Positions 21,971 to 34,466 of a stretch of DNA of 64,000 nucleotides are shown in pieces; position 1 is the stretch's first letter, and each line of letters opens with the position of its first letter. The DNA comes from Boesenbergia rotunda (Eukaryota; Streptophyta; Magnoliopsida; Zingiberales; Zingiberaceae). The position numbers and the translations under genes were made by a program. The stretch covers positions 1-64,000 of the forward strand of contig JAGFNQ010008329.1 in NCBI GenBank assembly GCA_024364735.1, written 5' to 3'. Below the pieces are notes generated by a model. That model made no database searches and had not been told where the DNA came from. It saw only the letters and a list, made by a program, of their open reading frames with translations.

Positions 21971-23720
21971 TACTCAATATTGCTACCAGTCTAAATGAAA
22001 ATCTAAAGACAACTGTATTGTCGTTAGAATTCTAAATGAATATATCTCTCGTCTTTAATATTATATTAAAAATATAAAAGTTTATTATTTTTTTGTTATA
22101 AGAAAATCTTCCAATAATTGTATTTTATAGATCTAAAATCTTAGATTATCAAATTATATATCTTTATTTATTATTTTTATTTAATACTTATATGTATAAT
22201 TTTTATTTAATATTTAAAAAATAAAAATAAAATAAACAAAACGTCATTACTTACTGATGGATTAAGTGGTTCCACCGACTTTTTCAATTTTAAAAGAAAA
22301 GAATAATTTTAAACAATTCAAATTTTTTTATTTAATTTTACAAACCTCTATTTAAAAAACTTAGATTTGCCAAAGTTTATTAAAAGCTTGGTCTAATATC
22401 TCCCAAAAATAATATTTTATGATTATATTAGTAATAATCAGGCGAAAAGGGATGATTAAGCAAGATTGATAAAGTGATGAAATAGTTATTGGATGGTTAG
22501 GTGTTAGGACACGTTTCTAGAGATAAAAGAAGGGCGTGACTTTTTTTTACATTGTATGTTTTTTTTTTGAAATGTTTTTGGTGGTTGTGGTTGAGTGTGT
22601 TTGGTAGGGTATACCAAACTTTAAACTTGTATACCATATCAAAAATTTAGTATAAAAAAATTCATATTGATACAATATCAAAATTTCCATATATTAAATT
22701 TTTAGTATACTAAATTTTTATTATGGAATAAATTTTATATTATTTATAATAAAATTTCGATATTGATATGGTCTATACCGCATTGACACTCTAAATTTCC
22801 TATCGATATCAAACCTAAAAATTAAGTACGGTATAATATCATATCAAACTTTTTAATATATAGATAATATTAATATATTTCAATATGTTTCAATACGATA
22901 TGTATGATATATTGAAAAATCAATATTTTTTCTTAATTTTTATGGATAAAGATGGGATTGTGAGAGCCGATATTCCTTTAGGACTATCCCTCTACTACCA
23001 TTAATACCCGATTCTCTCTCTCCTATAAAGACTTTTTCTTGTGTTTTAGAGGTTATAAAATCATGAAGTTTATTTCCATGCTCATGAAGTTTGCTTCTTT
23101 GAATAGTTTATTGTACCATCACAAAAACTCATATAATATAATGATCATTGTTTGTGTATGTATAACAATTGGAGTGTTGAAATCACAACAAAAATTATGA
23201 AAAAAATACATACTAATAAAAATATTAAGATTTATAAATTTTACTTCTACTCCATGGCTTATATACTTATGACCTTCTAATATTCATCCTTGAATAGTTC
23301 ACAATCACCGCTCTTCACAAGAGACAATGAGGTATATTTCATCTCGAGGGTATGGTGTCATGGACTCATAGTTAAGTTTTTTAATGCTAGACTAGACATC
23401 TGAAGTTCAAGACTCAATTATTTCCTCTTAGTGGATAATGGACCCAAGAACATTGATTGTCAGGATGAGCCTCCGCATACGTTTCCTCCCGATTTATTTT
23501 GATGATCGATAAAAAAATTTCGTGATGTCAAGTTAATCATCTCAGAATTAATCGGGCCAAAAGCTTCAATACATAATATCCATGAAAAAAAACCTCTACG
23601 AATCTAGATTCGTAACCTTTAAAGGATAACACGTTGATCCATTATCGGTATTTCAAAATACTCGGAATTTAATTTTCTTATTGCCTCCTCATGATAATAG
23701 AAATGAAATATTAGGAAGAA
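21575..23720. repeat. Tandem duplication copy 1, right part
   Basis: The order of landmarks matches 35380-38925: AAACAAACGAGGCTTAATCA (AAACAAGCGAAGCTTAATCA in copy 2), the AATATAAAA tract around 22070, a GGTATACC-type AT-rich stretch (about 22600-22930), ACAATTGGAGTGTTGAAATC, and CTCCTCATGATA with ATTAGGAAGAA. It contains the empty Helitron site at 22065/22066. No gene is seen. Confidence 0.8.
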
Positions 23721-23967
23721 ATAGATGTCACGCCGCGAGACCATCGGAGCCGCTGATCTAATATAAAATCGGACAGAATTTCTCCTATCCGGCGGACAAT
23801 TTATACATACACACAAATACCCACGCAGTATATTTGGCCTCAGGCCTCAAAGCAGATATATATAATATGAAAATAATGACATCGCAATACAAAACATCAT
23901 AAACACTCACCTGAGCTGCCCCAGGGCAGGTGCGTAGCAAAACCACATCACAAAGTCCAACAAAGGA

Positions 23968-25118
23968 CTCAAAAATATAATACCACATGAATAAATCAAA
24001 TACAAGCTCACGGTATTGAAACGAATACAAAATATAGACCATACTATAAAAAGAAACAAAATAGGCGGAAGAACCCATCCAAATGGAGTCGTGGGGACAC
24101 GAGATCGACAATTGGGCTCCTCCGGCGAGCTATCAATATGAAAACAAGAGCATTGTGACGGGTGGTGAGTCCAAGTGGACTCTGCGAGTATATAGAAAGA
24201 TATGTATGGCAGAAAAATAAATAAATAAGCTATATAGAAATAACAGGACACAGTCTCAACAATAGTATCAAAAATATGCATAACTGAAATAACAAAGGAC
24301 TGTACATACCAGAAATCAAATATCATGATCATAAAAGGACTCGTACCATACGAGCAAGTGCAGGGTCATCAAACCACCCAAATGGTATATCCTGTATGTG
24401 CATGTCAAACAAGTGCAGCAAACACAATCAAATGCATCATATGCACATGGTGCAATGACATGGTCACCCCTGACGCTAGTCAAGCCATCGAAACATGCGA
24501 TAATGTGTCGGCCGAGAAGAGGTATATGTCAGGGCGTACTTTTGCGACTCAAAAATACAATAACGCACGAATAAATCAAATACAAGCCCATGGTATCAAA
24601 ACGAATACAAAATATAGACCATACTATAAAAAGAAACAAAACAGGCGGAAGCACCCATCCAAATGGAGTCGTGGGGACCCGAGACTGGCAACTGGGCTCC
24701 TCCGGCGAGCTATCAACCTGAAAACAAAAGCATTGTGATGGGTGGTGAGTCTAAGTGGACTCTGCGGGTATATAGAATGACATGTATGGCAGAAAAATAG
24801 CTAAACAAGCTATACAAAAATAACAGGATACAGTCTCAGCAATAGTATCAAAAATATGCATAACTGAAATAACAAAGGACTGTACATACCAAAAATTAGT
24901 ATATCCTGATCATAAAAGGACTCGAACCATACGATCATGTGCAGGGTCATCAAACTACACAATGATATATCCTGTATGTGCATGTCAAACAAGTGCAGCA
25001 AATAAATGCAGCAAACATAATCAAATGCACAAATGCATCATATGCACATGATGCAATGACATGGTCACCCCTGACGCCAATCAAGCCACCGAGACATGCA
25101 ATAATGTGTCGGCCGAGT
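23968..25118 (+). repeat. Tandem duplication of about 580-600 bp inside the solo-LTR-like element
   Basis: 23968-24518 recurs as 24548-25118, with shared stretches such as ATAAATCAAATACAAGC, CATCCAAATGGAGTCGTGGG and GTGTCGGCCGAG. The copies are joined by AAGAGGTATATGTCAGGGCG, which also resembles 34276-34300 near the right end of the same element, so unequal recombination is likely. The ORFs here are incidental. Confidence 0.8.
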
Positions 25119-25370
25119 GGGTAGAGCTGTGACACTGTCCGCACTCTGCCATCACTGCTCCTGAGTGACCAAGTAGACAGAATGTTGGAGTAAACACTCC
25201 GCCCCATATATATATGGGGAGATATCTCTCTCATCTTCTCTAGTCTATGGGAAGAGAAGAGATCCCTGCCTGCTACCACGCTCTGAAACCACTACTCATG
25301 AGCGGTTAAGTGGAGCAGTACAGAGCAAATGCACATACCCAACGGAATCCACTAACCCATGAGTAGCCGT

Positions 25371-28300
25371 TGTTGGAGCAATCGACCCTAAGATGGTCCG
25401 GAGTGACCATGGATTTTGATGTTTGGGCAAAGGGTTTAAGTTAGGTTTACCCTTGTATTTGATATGCGTATGTTGAGTGTGCAGGTTGTACAGGTTACAC
25501 ATATGGACCTGACTGGACGGCCTCAGTACGGTGAAGGATGGCATGGAGGCCAGCTGAAGGCTGGCGTGCGCATCTGAGGGACCATGGAGTGCAGGGACGA
25601 TGAGCTGATGGGCGTGGACTTCGAGGCGTACGTGAAGGGTGGCATGGAGGCAAGCTGGAGGCTTGCGTGCGCATCCGAGGGACGAGGGCCGAAGATGAAG
25701 AGGGCGCGAAGGCAACAGTCGAGGCTGCAGAGGAGGAGTCAGTCGAGTTGTGAGGGTACGAGTGCAGTGTGATTATACTCGGGAAATCCTAGGGTTTGAG
25801 TGCGGAGTAAAATGTACTCAGGAAGGGTAACCTTAGGTGGGTGAGTAGACCAGTCGACTGGCCTGGGGGCAGTCGACTGATGGAACTCACAGAAAGGTCT
25901 CAGCCCTGGGACCAGTCGACTGCCCTTGGGGCAGTCGACTGGTAGGTGGCTGGTGAGTTGGCTAAAATTCGAACGTTGGGGTGTAACGGTCGAATTTGGC
26001 TGGCACCAGTCGACTGCCCCAGGGGCAGTCTGTTGGGAACGAGATGGCTATAGAGGGGGGGGGGTGAATATAGACAATCGCTTGCCCCTTGAAAACTTAT
26101 CACGATTTCTGCAACTCAAATATCAGTAGCACAGCGGAAAGAATGGAAAACAGAGTATGCAGAAAAACAAATGAGAGCAAAGCACACACAACTAGCAAGA
26201 TCGCTAATAAGGAGGGTTTACAAGGTTCGGGGATAACTTGCCCCTACTCCTTGGCGTGCCCTTGAGGTGGGCGATCCCTTGATCGTCGGCAGATCAAGCC
26301 CCGGTTAACACCGGATATGAAGCAACCTCCTTCTCGGTGGAGAAACCTCTCCACAGTGTGTTTCAAACAATGATATATAATGAGCACAATGAAACAACAA
26401 CAAGAAAGATCTTACTCAAACACTTAGCAAGGATTAAACACAGTAAGCTTCCCGAGCTCCACCCAGTGGCGATCTCACGCAGACCCCTGTCTGCTTCGTG
26501 TCTTCCCACTGTCGGACTCCCAGCTTCTTGTTTTCTCCTTCAAGCGCTCAAGTATGATGAATGCTTCTCAATAGCTTGCTTAGAATCGATGAAGAACTCA
26601 AGAACAGCAAGCTTCTATGAGCAGAACGCAAGAACACACAGGTTTTCAAAACTGAATCTGATACTGAACTCAACTCTCGCGTTCCTTTTTGTTTCTCCGC
26701 CAAGCGACAGGTGACACCATCTCTGTAGCTCCCAGCTACTCCTCTGCCAATGCTAGCCTCTACTGAGCTATCTCTGGACTCACTGAGCTCCTCAGTCGTG
26801 CTCCAGTCTTAGCTCCAGTCCGCAGCTCGCCGTTGCAACCTGAGATGGGAAAAGGGACAAACCTGCTCCAAGGAAAGCACTCTTTGACTTCTCCTTGAGT
26901 GTTTGAATCCTCCCCTGTCACCTGAAACTCAATCAGAGCATTAGAGTAGAAGATCACAAAGCATATCACATACATCAGCAAATCGAATACGATCAGACGC
27001 TCTGACGACGTCTGACAGTGAAATTTGAATTAAAGTGATCGGTCACCGGACCGATCCAGGGTGTGTGGATCGATCACCAGACCGATCCACTGCTTTGCTG
27101 GGATTCCCAGCTCTCGCAGCTATACACGCCTGATCGGTCACCGGACCGATCAGGGTGAATCCTGATCGGTCACCAGACCGATCAGATTGGATCCTGATCG
27201 GTCACCCAGACCGATCAGAGCAGATGAACAGTTGTTTTTTAATCAATTCCAAGATCCCTGATCGGTCACCAGACCGATCCAAGACTCTGATTTGCAAGGG
27301 AACTCACTCACCGTTTGCTCCCTGATCGGTCGCCAGACCGATCAGGAGCAAGACAGCAAGGAAGCAGCCTGCTCCCTGATCGGTCTCCGGATCGATCAGG
27401 AGCCACACAGTAGATTCCCAATCTCACTGTGCGCTCCCTGATCGGTCACCAGTCCGATCAGACATAGCTGGATCGGTCACCAGACCGATCCACTAAGGAG
27501 CAGCGTGCCAACAGTCCCTGATCGGTCACCAGACCGATCCAGTGACTCTACCCAGCCCTCCAAGTTAGGGATTCATCCACCTTAGCCCTCCAAGCTAAGG
27601 ATTTTTCCATCTAACTCTCCAAGTTGGGAATTTACACCTAACCCTCCAAGTTAGGACTTTTCACCTAGCCCTCCAAGCTAGGACTTTTCACCTAGCCCTC
27701 TAAGCTAGGACTTTTCACCCAACTCTTCCGAGTTAGAACATCATCCAACCTAGCCCTCCAAGCTAGGCACCTGACCCTCCAAGCTAGGATTTTTTCACCT
27801 AATTCTCCAGGATGGGAATTTGCACCTAACCCTCCAGGTTAGGACTTTTCACCTAGCCCTCCAAGCTAGGACTTTTCACCCAACCCTTCCGAATTAGGAC
27901 TTTTCCAACACCTAACCTCCCAGGTTAGGATTTTCAACACCTAGCCTTCCAAGCTAGGATTTTCCACACCTAACCTCCCAGGTTAGGATTTTTCAACATC
28001 ATGCCTAATCCTCGATTAGGACTTAATCATAATCATCACACTCATCACACCTAACCTCCTAGGTTAGGGTTTTCCATATCATGTCTAATCCTCGATCAGG
28101 ACTTAATCATAATCCACCTAACCTCCCAGATTAGGATTTTCCATATCATAATCATCCTCCTAAACTAAAATCGTTGTCAACACCAAAACAACAATCAGGG
28201 CCAGACTGCATCAACACAGTCGACTGGTAGCGAGAAATCAACCCGAGTCTTATTTAAAGAGGACGTCATGGTGGCTGAGTTTCTTGACGAATCTTGTCTT

Positions 28301-28601
28301 GGTTAAAGGCAAGATAGTAGTCTTTGTGCTCAGAGGTTTGCTTGGAGTTGTGGCGAGGTTTCTCCACCCACAAGGAGTGACGAGAGCTAGTCAGAGGTTA
28401 TCCGGGGAGTGATCCACCGACGAATTGTTGGATTAGTCACCCGCCCGGGGTGGATACCAACTAAATACGGTTTGTTAGCAGTGATTTCTTCGTTGTTATT
28501 GTTTATCATTATTGTTACCGCTGCACATACTAACAACGTAGGAAGAACAAGCCGAGATTTGCTATTCACCCCCCCTCTAGCAAGGCGTATCGATCCTAAT
28601 A
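25371..28601 (+). mobile_element. 5' LTR of element A, interrupted by a solo LTR
   Basis: The LTR sequence runs 25371-26030 and resumes at 28222, giving about 1040 bp without the insert and one copy of its target duplication. It matches the 3' LTR at 31314-32355, which is the empty site. CAGTCGACTG palindromes lie at 25850-26030 and 28217-28230, with a TATTTAAAG box at 28251-28259. The end is CGATCCTAATA, decayed from CCTAACA. Confidence 0.9.
26031..28216 (-). mobile_element. Solo LTR, GATCGGTC family, inserted in the 5' LTR of element A
   Basis: It starts TGTTGGGAACGAGATGGCTA, ends GACTGCATCAACA and has exact CAGTC pentamers on both sides (26026-26030 and 28217-28221). It is the reverse complement design of the LTRs of element B. 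It carries GATCGGTCACCRGACCGATC palindromes at 27035-27545 and stem-loop units such as CCTAGCCCTCCAAGCTAGG at 27550-28140. Confidence 0.93.
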
Positions 28602-28603
28602 AT

Positions 28604-28615
28604 TGGTATCAGAGC
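28604..28615 (+). promoter_or_regulatory. Primer binding site (initiator Met tRNA), element A
   Basis: TGGTATCAGAGC, three bases after the LTR end, is the complement of the 3' end of plant initiator Met tRNA and the usual primer site of plant Copia elements. Confidence 0.9.
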
Positions 28616-28675
28616 CAAGTTTTGCTCTTGATCGGACTAACCGCCGAGGGAGCACACGCTAGAGGAGAAGAAACA

Positions 28676-30315
28676 ATGGAAGATAAGTTGGGGGACAACA
28701 TCTACACCCCACCGCCCTACGACAATGAGGATTTCGACTATTGGCGGGCGAGGATGAAGAATTGGCTTAGCATGGAGTGGGAGTGCATGGTCATGCTAGA
28801 AGAGCCCTTCGAAGTTCCAAAGGACAAGCATGGAAAGAAGCTTCATCCTAGATATTGGACTCAAGAGCAACAAGACTACTCTAGGGCAAACAAGAAGGTA
28901 ATAGATGTATTAATTGATGTTTTGCCTAACAATGTTTTGAGTATTGTAGGGAATTATAAAAATGCACACGAATTATGGACCAAGTTGATGGAATATCACA
29001 AGAACCCTACACAAACTCAAGGAGTAGATGAACCCGAGGAAGTGAGCTCAATAGCTCAAGAGGAGGAAGAAGTGTCCACATCCTCAAGTGAAGAAGAAAG
29101 TGAGAGGTCATCCACCTCATCTAGAGAAGAGGAGGAGGTCATCACCTCAAGGATTGAGGGGGAGGAGAAACCCTCACCTACACATGATCAAGAGGAAGTC
29201 TCCACTTCATCCAAGGGTGAAGAGGAAGTCAACCAAGCCTCAACCTCCACCAAAGCAAGGGCTAAAGACCATATTGTATGCTTTGGGTGCAATGAAAAGG
29301 GCCACTACAAGGATAAGTGCCCACTAGGTAAGAAAAAGGAGGTATACCCTAAACCCATTGTAAATTCCTTTAAAGCTAATGTGGGTTGTAGAATTGGTGA
29401 AGCTCAAGCTAAAAGGAAAAAGATTCGATGCTTCACATGTAGAGAACTAGGGCATTATCACACTAAATGCCCTAGAAAAGGTGAGCTAAAGAAGATGGAA
29501 AATCTAAGAAGATGGGAAAAAGAAGAAAGAAGGAAGAGAAGAAGATCACAACAAGGAAGGACTACAAGGGTAAGGGAGGTACCCTCTAACCCTAGTTTAA
29601 AAAGAAATTCGATTTCAAATTCTTCTTTACATTTCAAGAATCATGTTAATTACCCACCCATACATGCTAGAACTCATGAGAATTATTTATTTGTGCATAA
29701 TTATGGATTTAAGTACAATGATAGGACTAAGGGTAACAAGGTAGATTATAACCCTAAGAAAAGCATGCATCATGATAGACCTAAGACTTGGGTACCTAAG
29801 GATCAAGGCATTGCAAGAAGGGGAGACAAATGCCTAAGAAAATGGATAGGTCTAGGAATGTCCAAAGTGGATATATGGAATCCAAGGTTAGAGGGCTAAA
29901 AAGGAAAAATCAAGCCTTAAGGGCAAGGCTTGATACTTTAGAGAAAACCCTAGAAAGATTCACGGTTGGATCTAAGGGTTTAGATATGATGTTGGGTGGC
30001 CTAAACTGCACTAATGATAGATCGGGTCTAGGATACCGATCTAAGAACTCTCATGCCAAGGGAAAGAAATATGCTAGGGTAGCATATGATTATGGCAAGA
30101 AGGGGGAGTCCAAAAATGGCAAAGGGGTGCCATTTAAAGGAAAAAGAAATGACTTAACCAAAGACAAGGTATCTAAGGTTAAGAGGGTCGAGTTTGTAGG
30201 CCAAGAGTCACCGGTGGAACACCGATGTGGCCTAGTGATGGTTGAGTCACCTAGGGAGGTGGCTAGGGCTAAGAGCTCAAGGGCGAGCTCTAAGAGCCTT
30301 TGGGATATATGGTGA
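28676..30315 (+). CDS. Copia gag of element A (shortened, with a frameshift)
   Basis: The capsid-like protein begins MEDKLGDNIY after the primer site. An N-terminal segment with FDYWRARMKNWL is followed by NAHELWTKLMEYHKN, where the UBN2 domain should continue for about 100 residues. Instead it jumps to an acidic Ser/Glu-rich region (about residues 120-190). Two CCHC zinc knuckles follow: CFGCNEKGHYKDKC (from residue 202) and CFTCRELGHYHTKC (from residue 252). The first frame stops at 29899. The conserved tail, a coiled coil, GSKGLDMMLGG and SGLGYRSK, is in the +1 frame from 29830, so a one-base change near 29825-29840 or a translational shift is needed to join them. Confidence 0.75.
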
Positions 30316-31300
30316 ATGGACCTTGGGAGTGGGTGCTCCTAGTGGTCTAGATGGACCATGGAGTGTGCCAAAAGAATTGGAGACGGACTTGAGTCTCAAT
30401 TTTTGGGTTTTGGCACGGTATTTTTGAGTTTCATGCATGGAAATATGATATTGGGGTCATATTGCATGAAAATTAGTTTTTGGTGTGTAATTGCCATGTA
30501 AATCAATGCTAGGGATGCATTGTGGGGTGGCATGGGCAAAGACATCAAGAGGAAACCAAAACTAGGACTTTTGGTTAAGGGTTGAGTGAATCTTTTTGCT
30601 AGTTTTTGGATTTTGTGTCAAACTTAGGAATGATGATAGATACATTTTAGAAAGTATTTTTTCCAAGTATATATGGGTACCACAAACCTCTCCACAAAAT
30701 TTGAGAATTTTTGGAGATTTGTGGAATTTTTGACGCATTTCTGAATTTCGTCAGAAATGCTGAAATTTCAGACTTTCAGAGTATCAGTCGACTGCCATTT
30801 TGGCAGTCGACTGGTCAAGGCTTATTTTTATATCAGCAGCTGGTTTGGAGTCCAAATGATGCAAAACAAGTGTATGGGGGGTTAGTATACATTGTTTATG
30901 GTCATTGAGGATTAAAAGAACCGATAATTGGGATATTGTTGGGTTCTTTTTGATGTTAGGCAAAGGGGGAGAAGTGTTAGGTTTAAGTTGGGAAACCCTA
31001 GGTTTAGGGGGAGCTAAGATTAAGGGGGAGCATGTTTGCTCCATTCTTGGCGTAAGGGGAACCTTGGAGAGGTTCTTAAAAAGCCTTTGTAAGTCCAATG
31101 TAGGGGGAGCTTTGGAGAAGCTTTAAAAAGCCCGTTTTGGTGAAAATTCCTAACTTGGGAAGTTAGGTGTGAAAAATCCTAACTTGGAGGGTTAGGTGTG
31201 GGATGCCTTGGGATAGGATCCATTTTTGCATTGCATATGCATTATTTTTCTATTTTACTACTATCTTGCTTTCCTAACTTAAACGGATTGCCAAACATCA
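30316..31300 (+). other. 3' noncoding internal region of element A
   Basis: No pol domains are visible between gag and the polypurine tract. At 30785-30814 is a CAGTCGACTGCC...GGCAGTCGACTG palindrome of the kind that fills U3 of the same element. Near 31150 stands CCTAACTTGGGAAGTTAGG, a stem-loop unit like those in other LTR families. Confidence 0.7.
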
Positions 31301-32355
31301 AAAAGGGGGAGATTGTTGGAGCAATCGACCCTAAGATGGTCCGGAGTGACCATGGGTTTTGATGTTTGGGCAAAAGGTTTAAGTTAGGTTTACCCTTGTA
31401 TTTGATATGCGTATGTTGAGTGTGCAGGTTGTACAGGTTACACATATGGACCTGACTGGACGGCTTTAGTACGGTGAAGGATGGCATGGAGGCCAGCTGA
31501 AGGCTGACGTGCGCATCTGAGGGACCATGGAGTGCAGGGACGATGAGCTGATGGGCGCGGACTTCGAGGCGTACGTGAAGGGTGGCATGGAGGCAAGCTG
31601 GAGGCTTGCGTGCACATCCGAGGGACGAGGGCCCGAAGATGAAGAGGGCGCGAAGGCAACAGTCGAGGCTATGGAGGAGGAGTCAGTCGAGTCGTGAGGG
31701 TACGAGTGCAGTGTGATTGTACTCGGGAAATCCTAGGGTTTGAGTGCGGAGTGAAATGTACTCAGGAAGGGTAACCTTAGGTGGGTGAGTAGACCAGTCG
31801 ACTGGCCTGGGGGCAGTCGACTGATAGAACTCATAGAAAGGTCTCAGCCCTGGGACCAGTCGACTGCCCTTGGGGCAGTTGACTGGTAGGTGGCTGGTGA
31901 GTTGGCTAAAATTCGAACGTTGGGGTGTAACGGTCGAATTTGGCTGGCACCAGTCGACTGCCCCAGGGGTAGTCGACTGGTAGCGAGAAATCAACCCCGA
32001 GTCCTATTTAAAGAGGACGTCGTGGTGGCTGAGTTTCTTGACGAATCTTGTCTTGGTTAAAGGCAAGATAGTAGTCTTTGTGCTCAGAGGTTTGCTTGGA
32101 GTTGTGGCGAGGTTTCTCCACCCACAGGGAGCGACGAGAGCTAGTCGGAGGTTATCCGGGGAGTGATCCACCGACGGATTGTTGGATTAGTCACCCGGCC
32201 GGGGTGGATACCAACTAAATGCGGTTTGTTAGCAGTGATTTCTTCATTGTTATTGTTTATCATTATTGTTACCGCTGCGCATACTAACAACGTAGGAAGA
32301 ACAAGCCGAGATTTGCTATTCACCCCCCCTCTAGCAAGGCGTATCGATCCTAACA
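31301..32355 (+). mobile_element. Polypurine tract and 3' LTR of element A
   Basis: AAAAGGGGGAGAT precedes TGTTGGAGCAATCG at 31314. The LTR ends CGATCCTAACA and is followed by target duplication GCCGT. It contains uninterrupted CAGTCGACTG palindromes (31793-31985), a TATTTAAAG box near 32005, and ACCCGGCCGGGGTGGATACC with a C-run and CTCTAG close to the end. Being uninterrupted, it shows the empty site of the solo LTR in its partner. Confidence 0.92.
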
Positions 32356-32360
32356 GCCGT

Positions 32361-34459
32361 GTGTGCATATCATGTGTCGGAAGACGATAGACTCAACCAT
32401 AAGGGAGTCACTGATCACTGACATGCATGCAACAGTGTAAGTATGGTGTATGTCTCTAACACATGCAAACCCTACCAGGTTATCGACACATAACTCAACC
32501 TATCATGCACAGGTTGTAAACATATATCATATTCCAAACATCCTATATATAGACACACGTGCAAGTATGACTAGAATTAATCAATACAACCATACAATGG
32601 TAAGTTATTCTATATCTACATACTCATGCTCATACCATTACTATACAGAATCAGATAACAAAAACACGAGACTGTATAGAAAGGAAATCTAGATCAAATC
32701 CAAGGTCAAGCCTAAGTATTAAGCAGGATAACAAAACGGTAGAAGATAAAGATAAATATCAACCTACTGTATAAATATCAAATAGTCATGCATAAAATGT
32801 AAAGTAGATCTACAGAATACAAGCAAGAAGTATCCACCTTCAATAGTAGAAGTCCGTATCAAAGTAGAAAGAACAACCTGCCAATAATCCAAAAATCAAG
32901 CCCCTGTATCAAGGATATATTTAATTAGCTAATACACAGAAATAATGACTAACTAATAAATTCCTAAGTCCTATTAGGGTTAACCTAACCGTTCCCTTTC
33001 CATTTAATTACCTCCAATTAAATGGAAGACTCTTAATTACCCCGCGGAATTAAGATTGGGTTAAATCCTAGGTCTATTGACCATATCAGAATCATTTAAT
33101 TAACCACACAATTAAATGATTAGTTGCATATCATTTTTTCATTTATAGACTAGCTCAGTTTCCAACAAAGTCTAAATCCCTTCCAATTGGCCAGATTAGA
33201 CTATACCACATCCATACTCATCACATGAACTCAAGGCAACATCAAAAGGTCAACAGAACAAGGTTAAATGTCAACATTTATAACCTAATTCCAATCTCAC
33301 AATATAATACTACCTGTTAACACAAAACCATCAAAAACTCCTCACAATAGAAACCAAACATGATCTAAATCAAATAAAATAGCAAAGTCCTTCCTACTGG
33401 TATAGAGCAATTTCCTTTAATTAAGCATTAATCCCTATCATTTCCAGAATCCAATTCTAATTGGATTGATCTAGAGCAGGACAACTCAAGAACGAACTCA
33501 CACAAAACTAAATGGCAGCAATTCTCCAACATTAACTCGGAATTCAACACAAAACAACCAACTCAATCCCTTACCTCATACCCCAGTAGATCCAAGGCAA
33601 ATCCTTCCCCAACTCCAAACAGAAATGTTCTAATCAACCAAAATCTATACAGGGAGAAGGTAGCAGATTCAAGATCCATCTTCCATCCACAACAGATCAA
33701 AACCATAACTAATCTGAGAACACCTCTTTAGGAAATGGAATAGAAATCCTTACCAAGGTGCCGGCGAGACTTCCTTGCTCAAATCTGGCATAATCAGCTA
33801 CCAAACTGGTGAGTGTCTTCTTCTTAGCAATCCCCCTATGAACCCTAGATCTACTCCAAGGGATTGAGATCCCAATCTCAGCTGGGGAGGACCGGAGCAA
33901 TCCCTAAATCAGAATAGCAATGATATCACCATCAAAGCATTGTATCGAGTCAATCGAAGGAGACGAATCGAAATTCGACGGATAGAGGCTTACCTAGATG
34001 GAGGCTGCCCGCGTACAATCCTAACCACTCCCAACCTCCGTTCCTCTCGTCTCCCAATTCCGCAAGCAATGATTGCTTGAAGTAGGAAGATGACGGGCAG
34101 CAGTGGGGTGTCTTCCTCAAGTTCCTGGCGATCTGAAGGGAACTGGACCATCGGCTCGTGGTGGTTGAGCGGCCGAGCAATGTGTCGGGCAGGAGGAAAG
34201 GAGAAGGAATCGGATAGGGGAGGTGGGTTGTGAGGCTTCGGTCTCGCGAGTCTGCGACGCGAGAAGCGAAGAGAAGAGGTATATGTGAGAGCGTACTTTT
34301 GTGATTTAGACCCTCCAATTCTGCCATACCACTCTAAGCCTTTAGGTTTGATGATCTACCCAAATAATGCCTAGCTATAGGTATCGTCCAAAGGAACGGA
34401 GCCAGAAAATAATTTCTAAAATTTTTTTTTGGGTTGCATCAAACGTGTCGGATTTAACA
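32361..34459. other. Right part of the solo-LTR-like element, no gene recognised
   Basis: AT-rich up to about 33700, then more GC-rich. The minus ORF at 33950-34327 has no recognisable domain and lies within the inserted element. Nothing else is supported here. Confidence 0.4.
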
Positions 34460-34466
34460 AGAGAGT

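Larger units (their letters stand above)
25371..32355 (+). mobile_element. Complete gag-only Copia element A, CAGTCGACTG family
   Basis: Two matching LTRs (25371-28601, interrupted, and 31314-32355) are flanked by exact GCCGT pentamers (25366-25370 and 32356-32360). A tRNA-Met primer site follows the 5' LTR and a polypurine tract precedes the 3' LTR. The internal region encodes gag only, with no protease, integrase or reverse transcriptase, so it must move with enzymes from a relative. Confidence 0.92.
23726..34459. mobile_element. Solo-LTR-like element (TGTCACGCC...TTTAACA) split by a Copia element
   Basis: Comparison with copy 2 (38920-38940, GGAAGAATTATATAATCAAAAG) shows that the block between GGAAGAAATAGA and AGAGAGTATCAAAAG is an insertion. 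It starts TGTCACGCCGCGAGACC and ends GTCGGATTTAACA, with pentamers ATAGA and AGAGA (one mismatch) as possible target duplications. Without the Copia element at 25371-32355 it is about 3.7 kb. No conserved protein domain is seen; the 125-residue minus ORF at 33950-34327 is unrecognised. Gypsy origin is a guess. Confidence 0.5.

Noticed and set aside
24325..24738. ORF of 137 codons with Cys-rich start
   Set aside because: It spans the joint of a tandem duplication in noncoding transposon sequence, and the second copy does not keep the frame.
27035..27545. Possible centromeric or satellite repeat made of GATCGGTC units
   Set aside because: The array is confined to U3 of defined LTRs with clear ends and target duplications.
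33950..34327. Minus-strand ORF of 125 codons
   Set aside because: No recognisable domain; it lies at the end of an inserted block where the duplicate locus has no gene.
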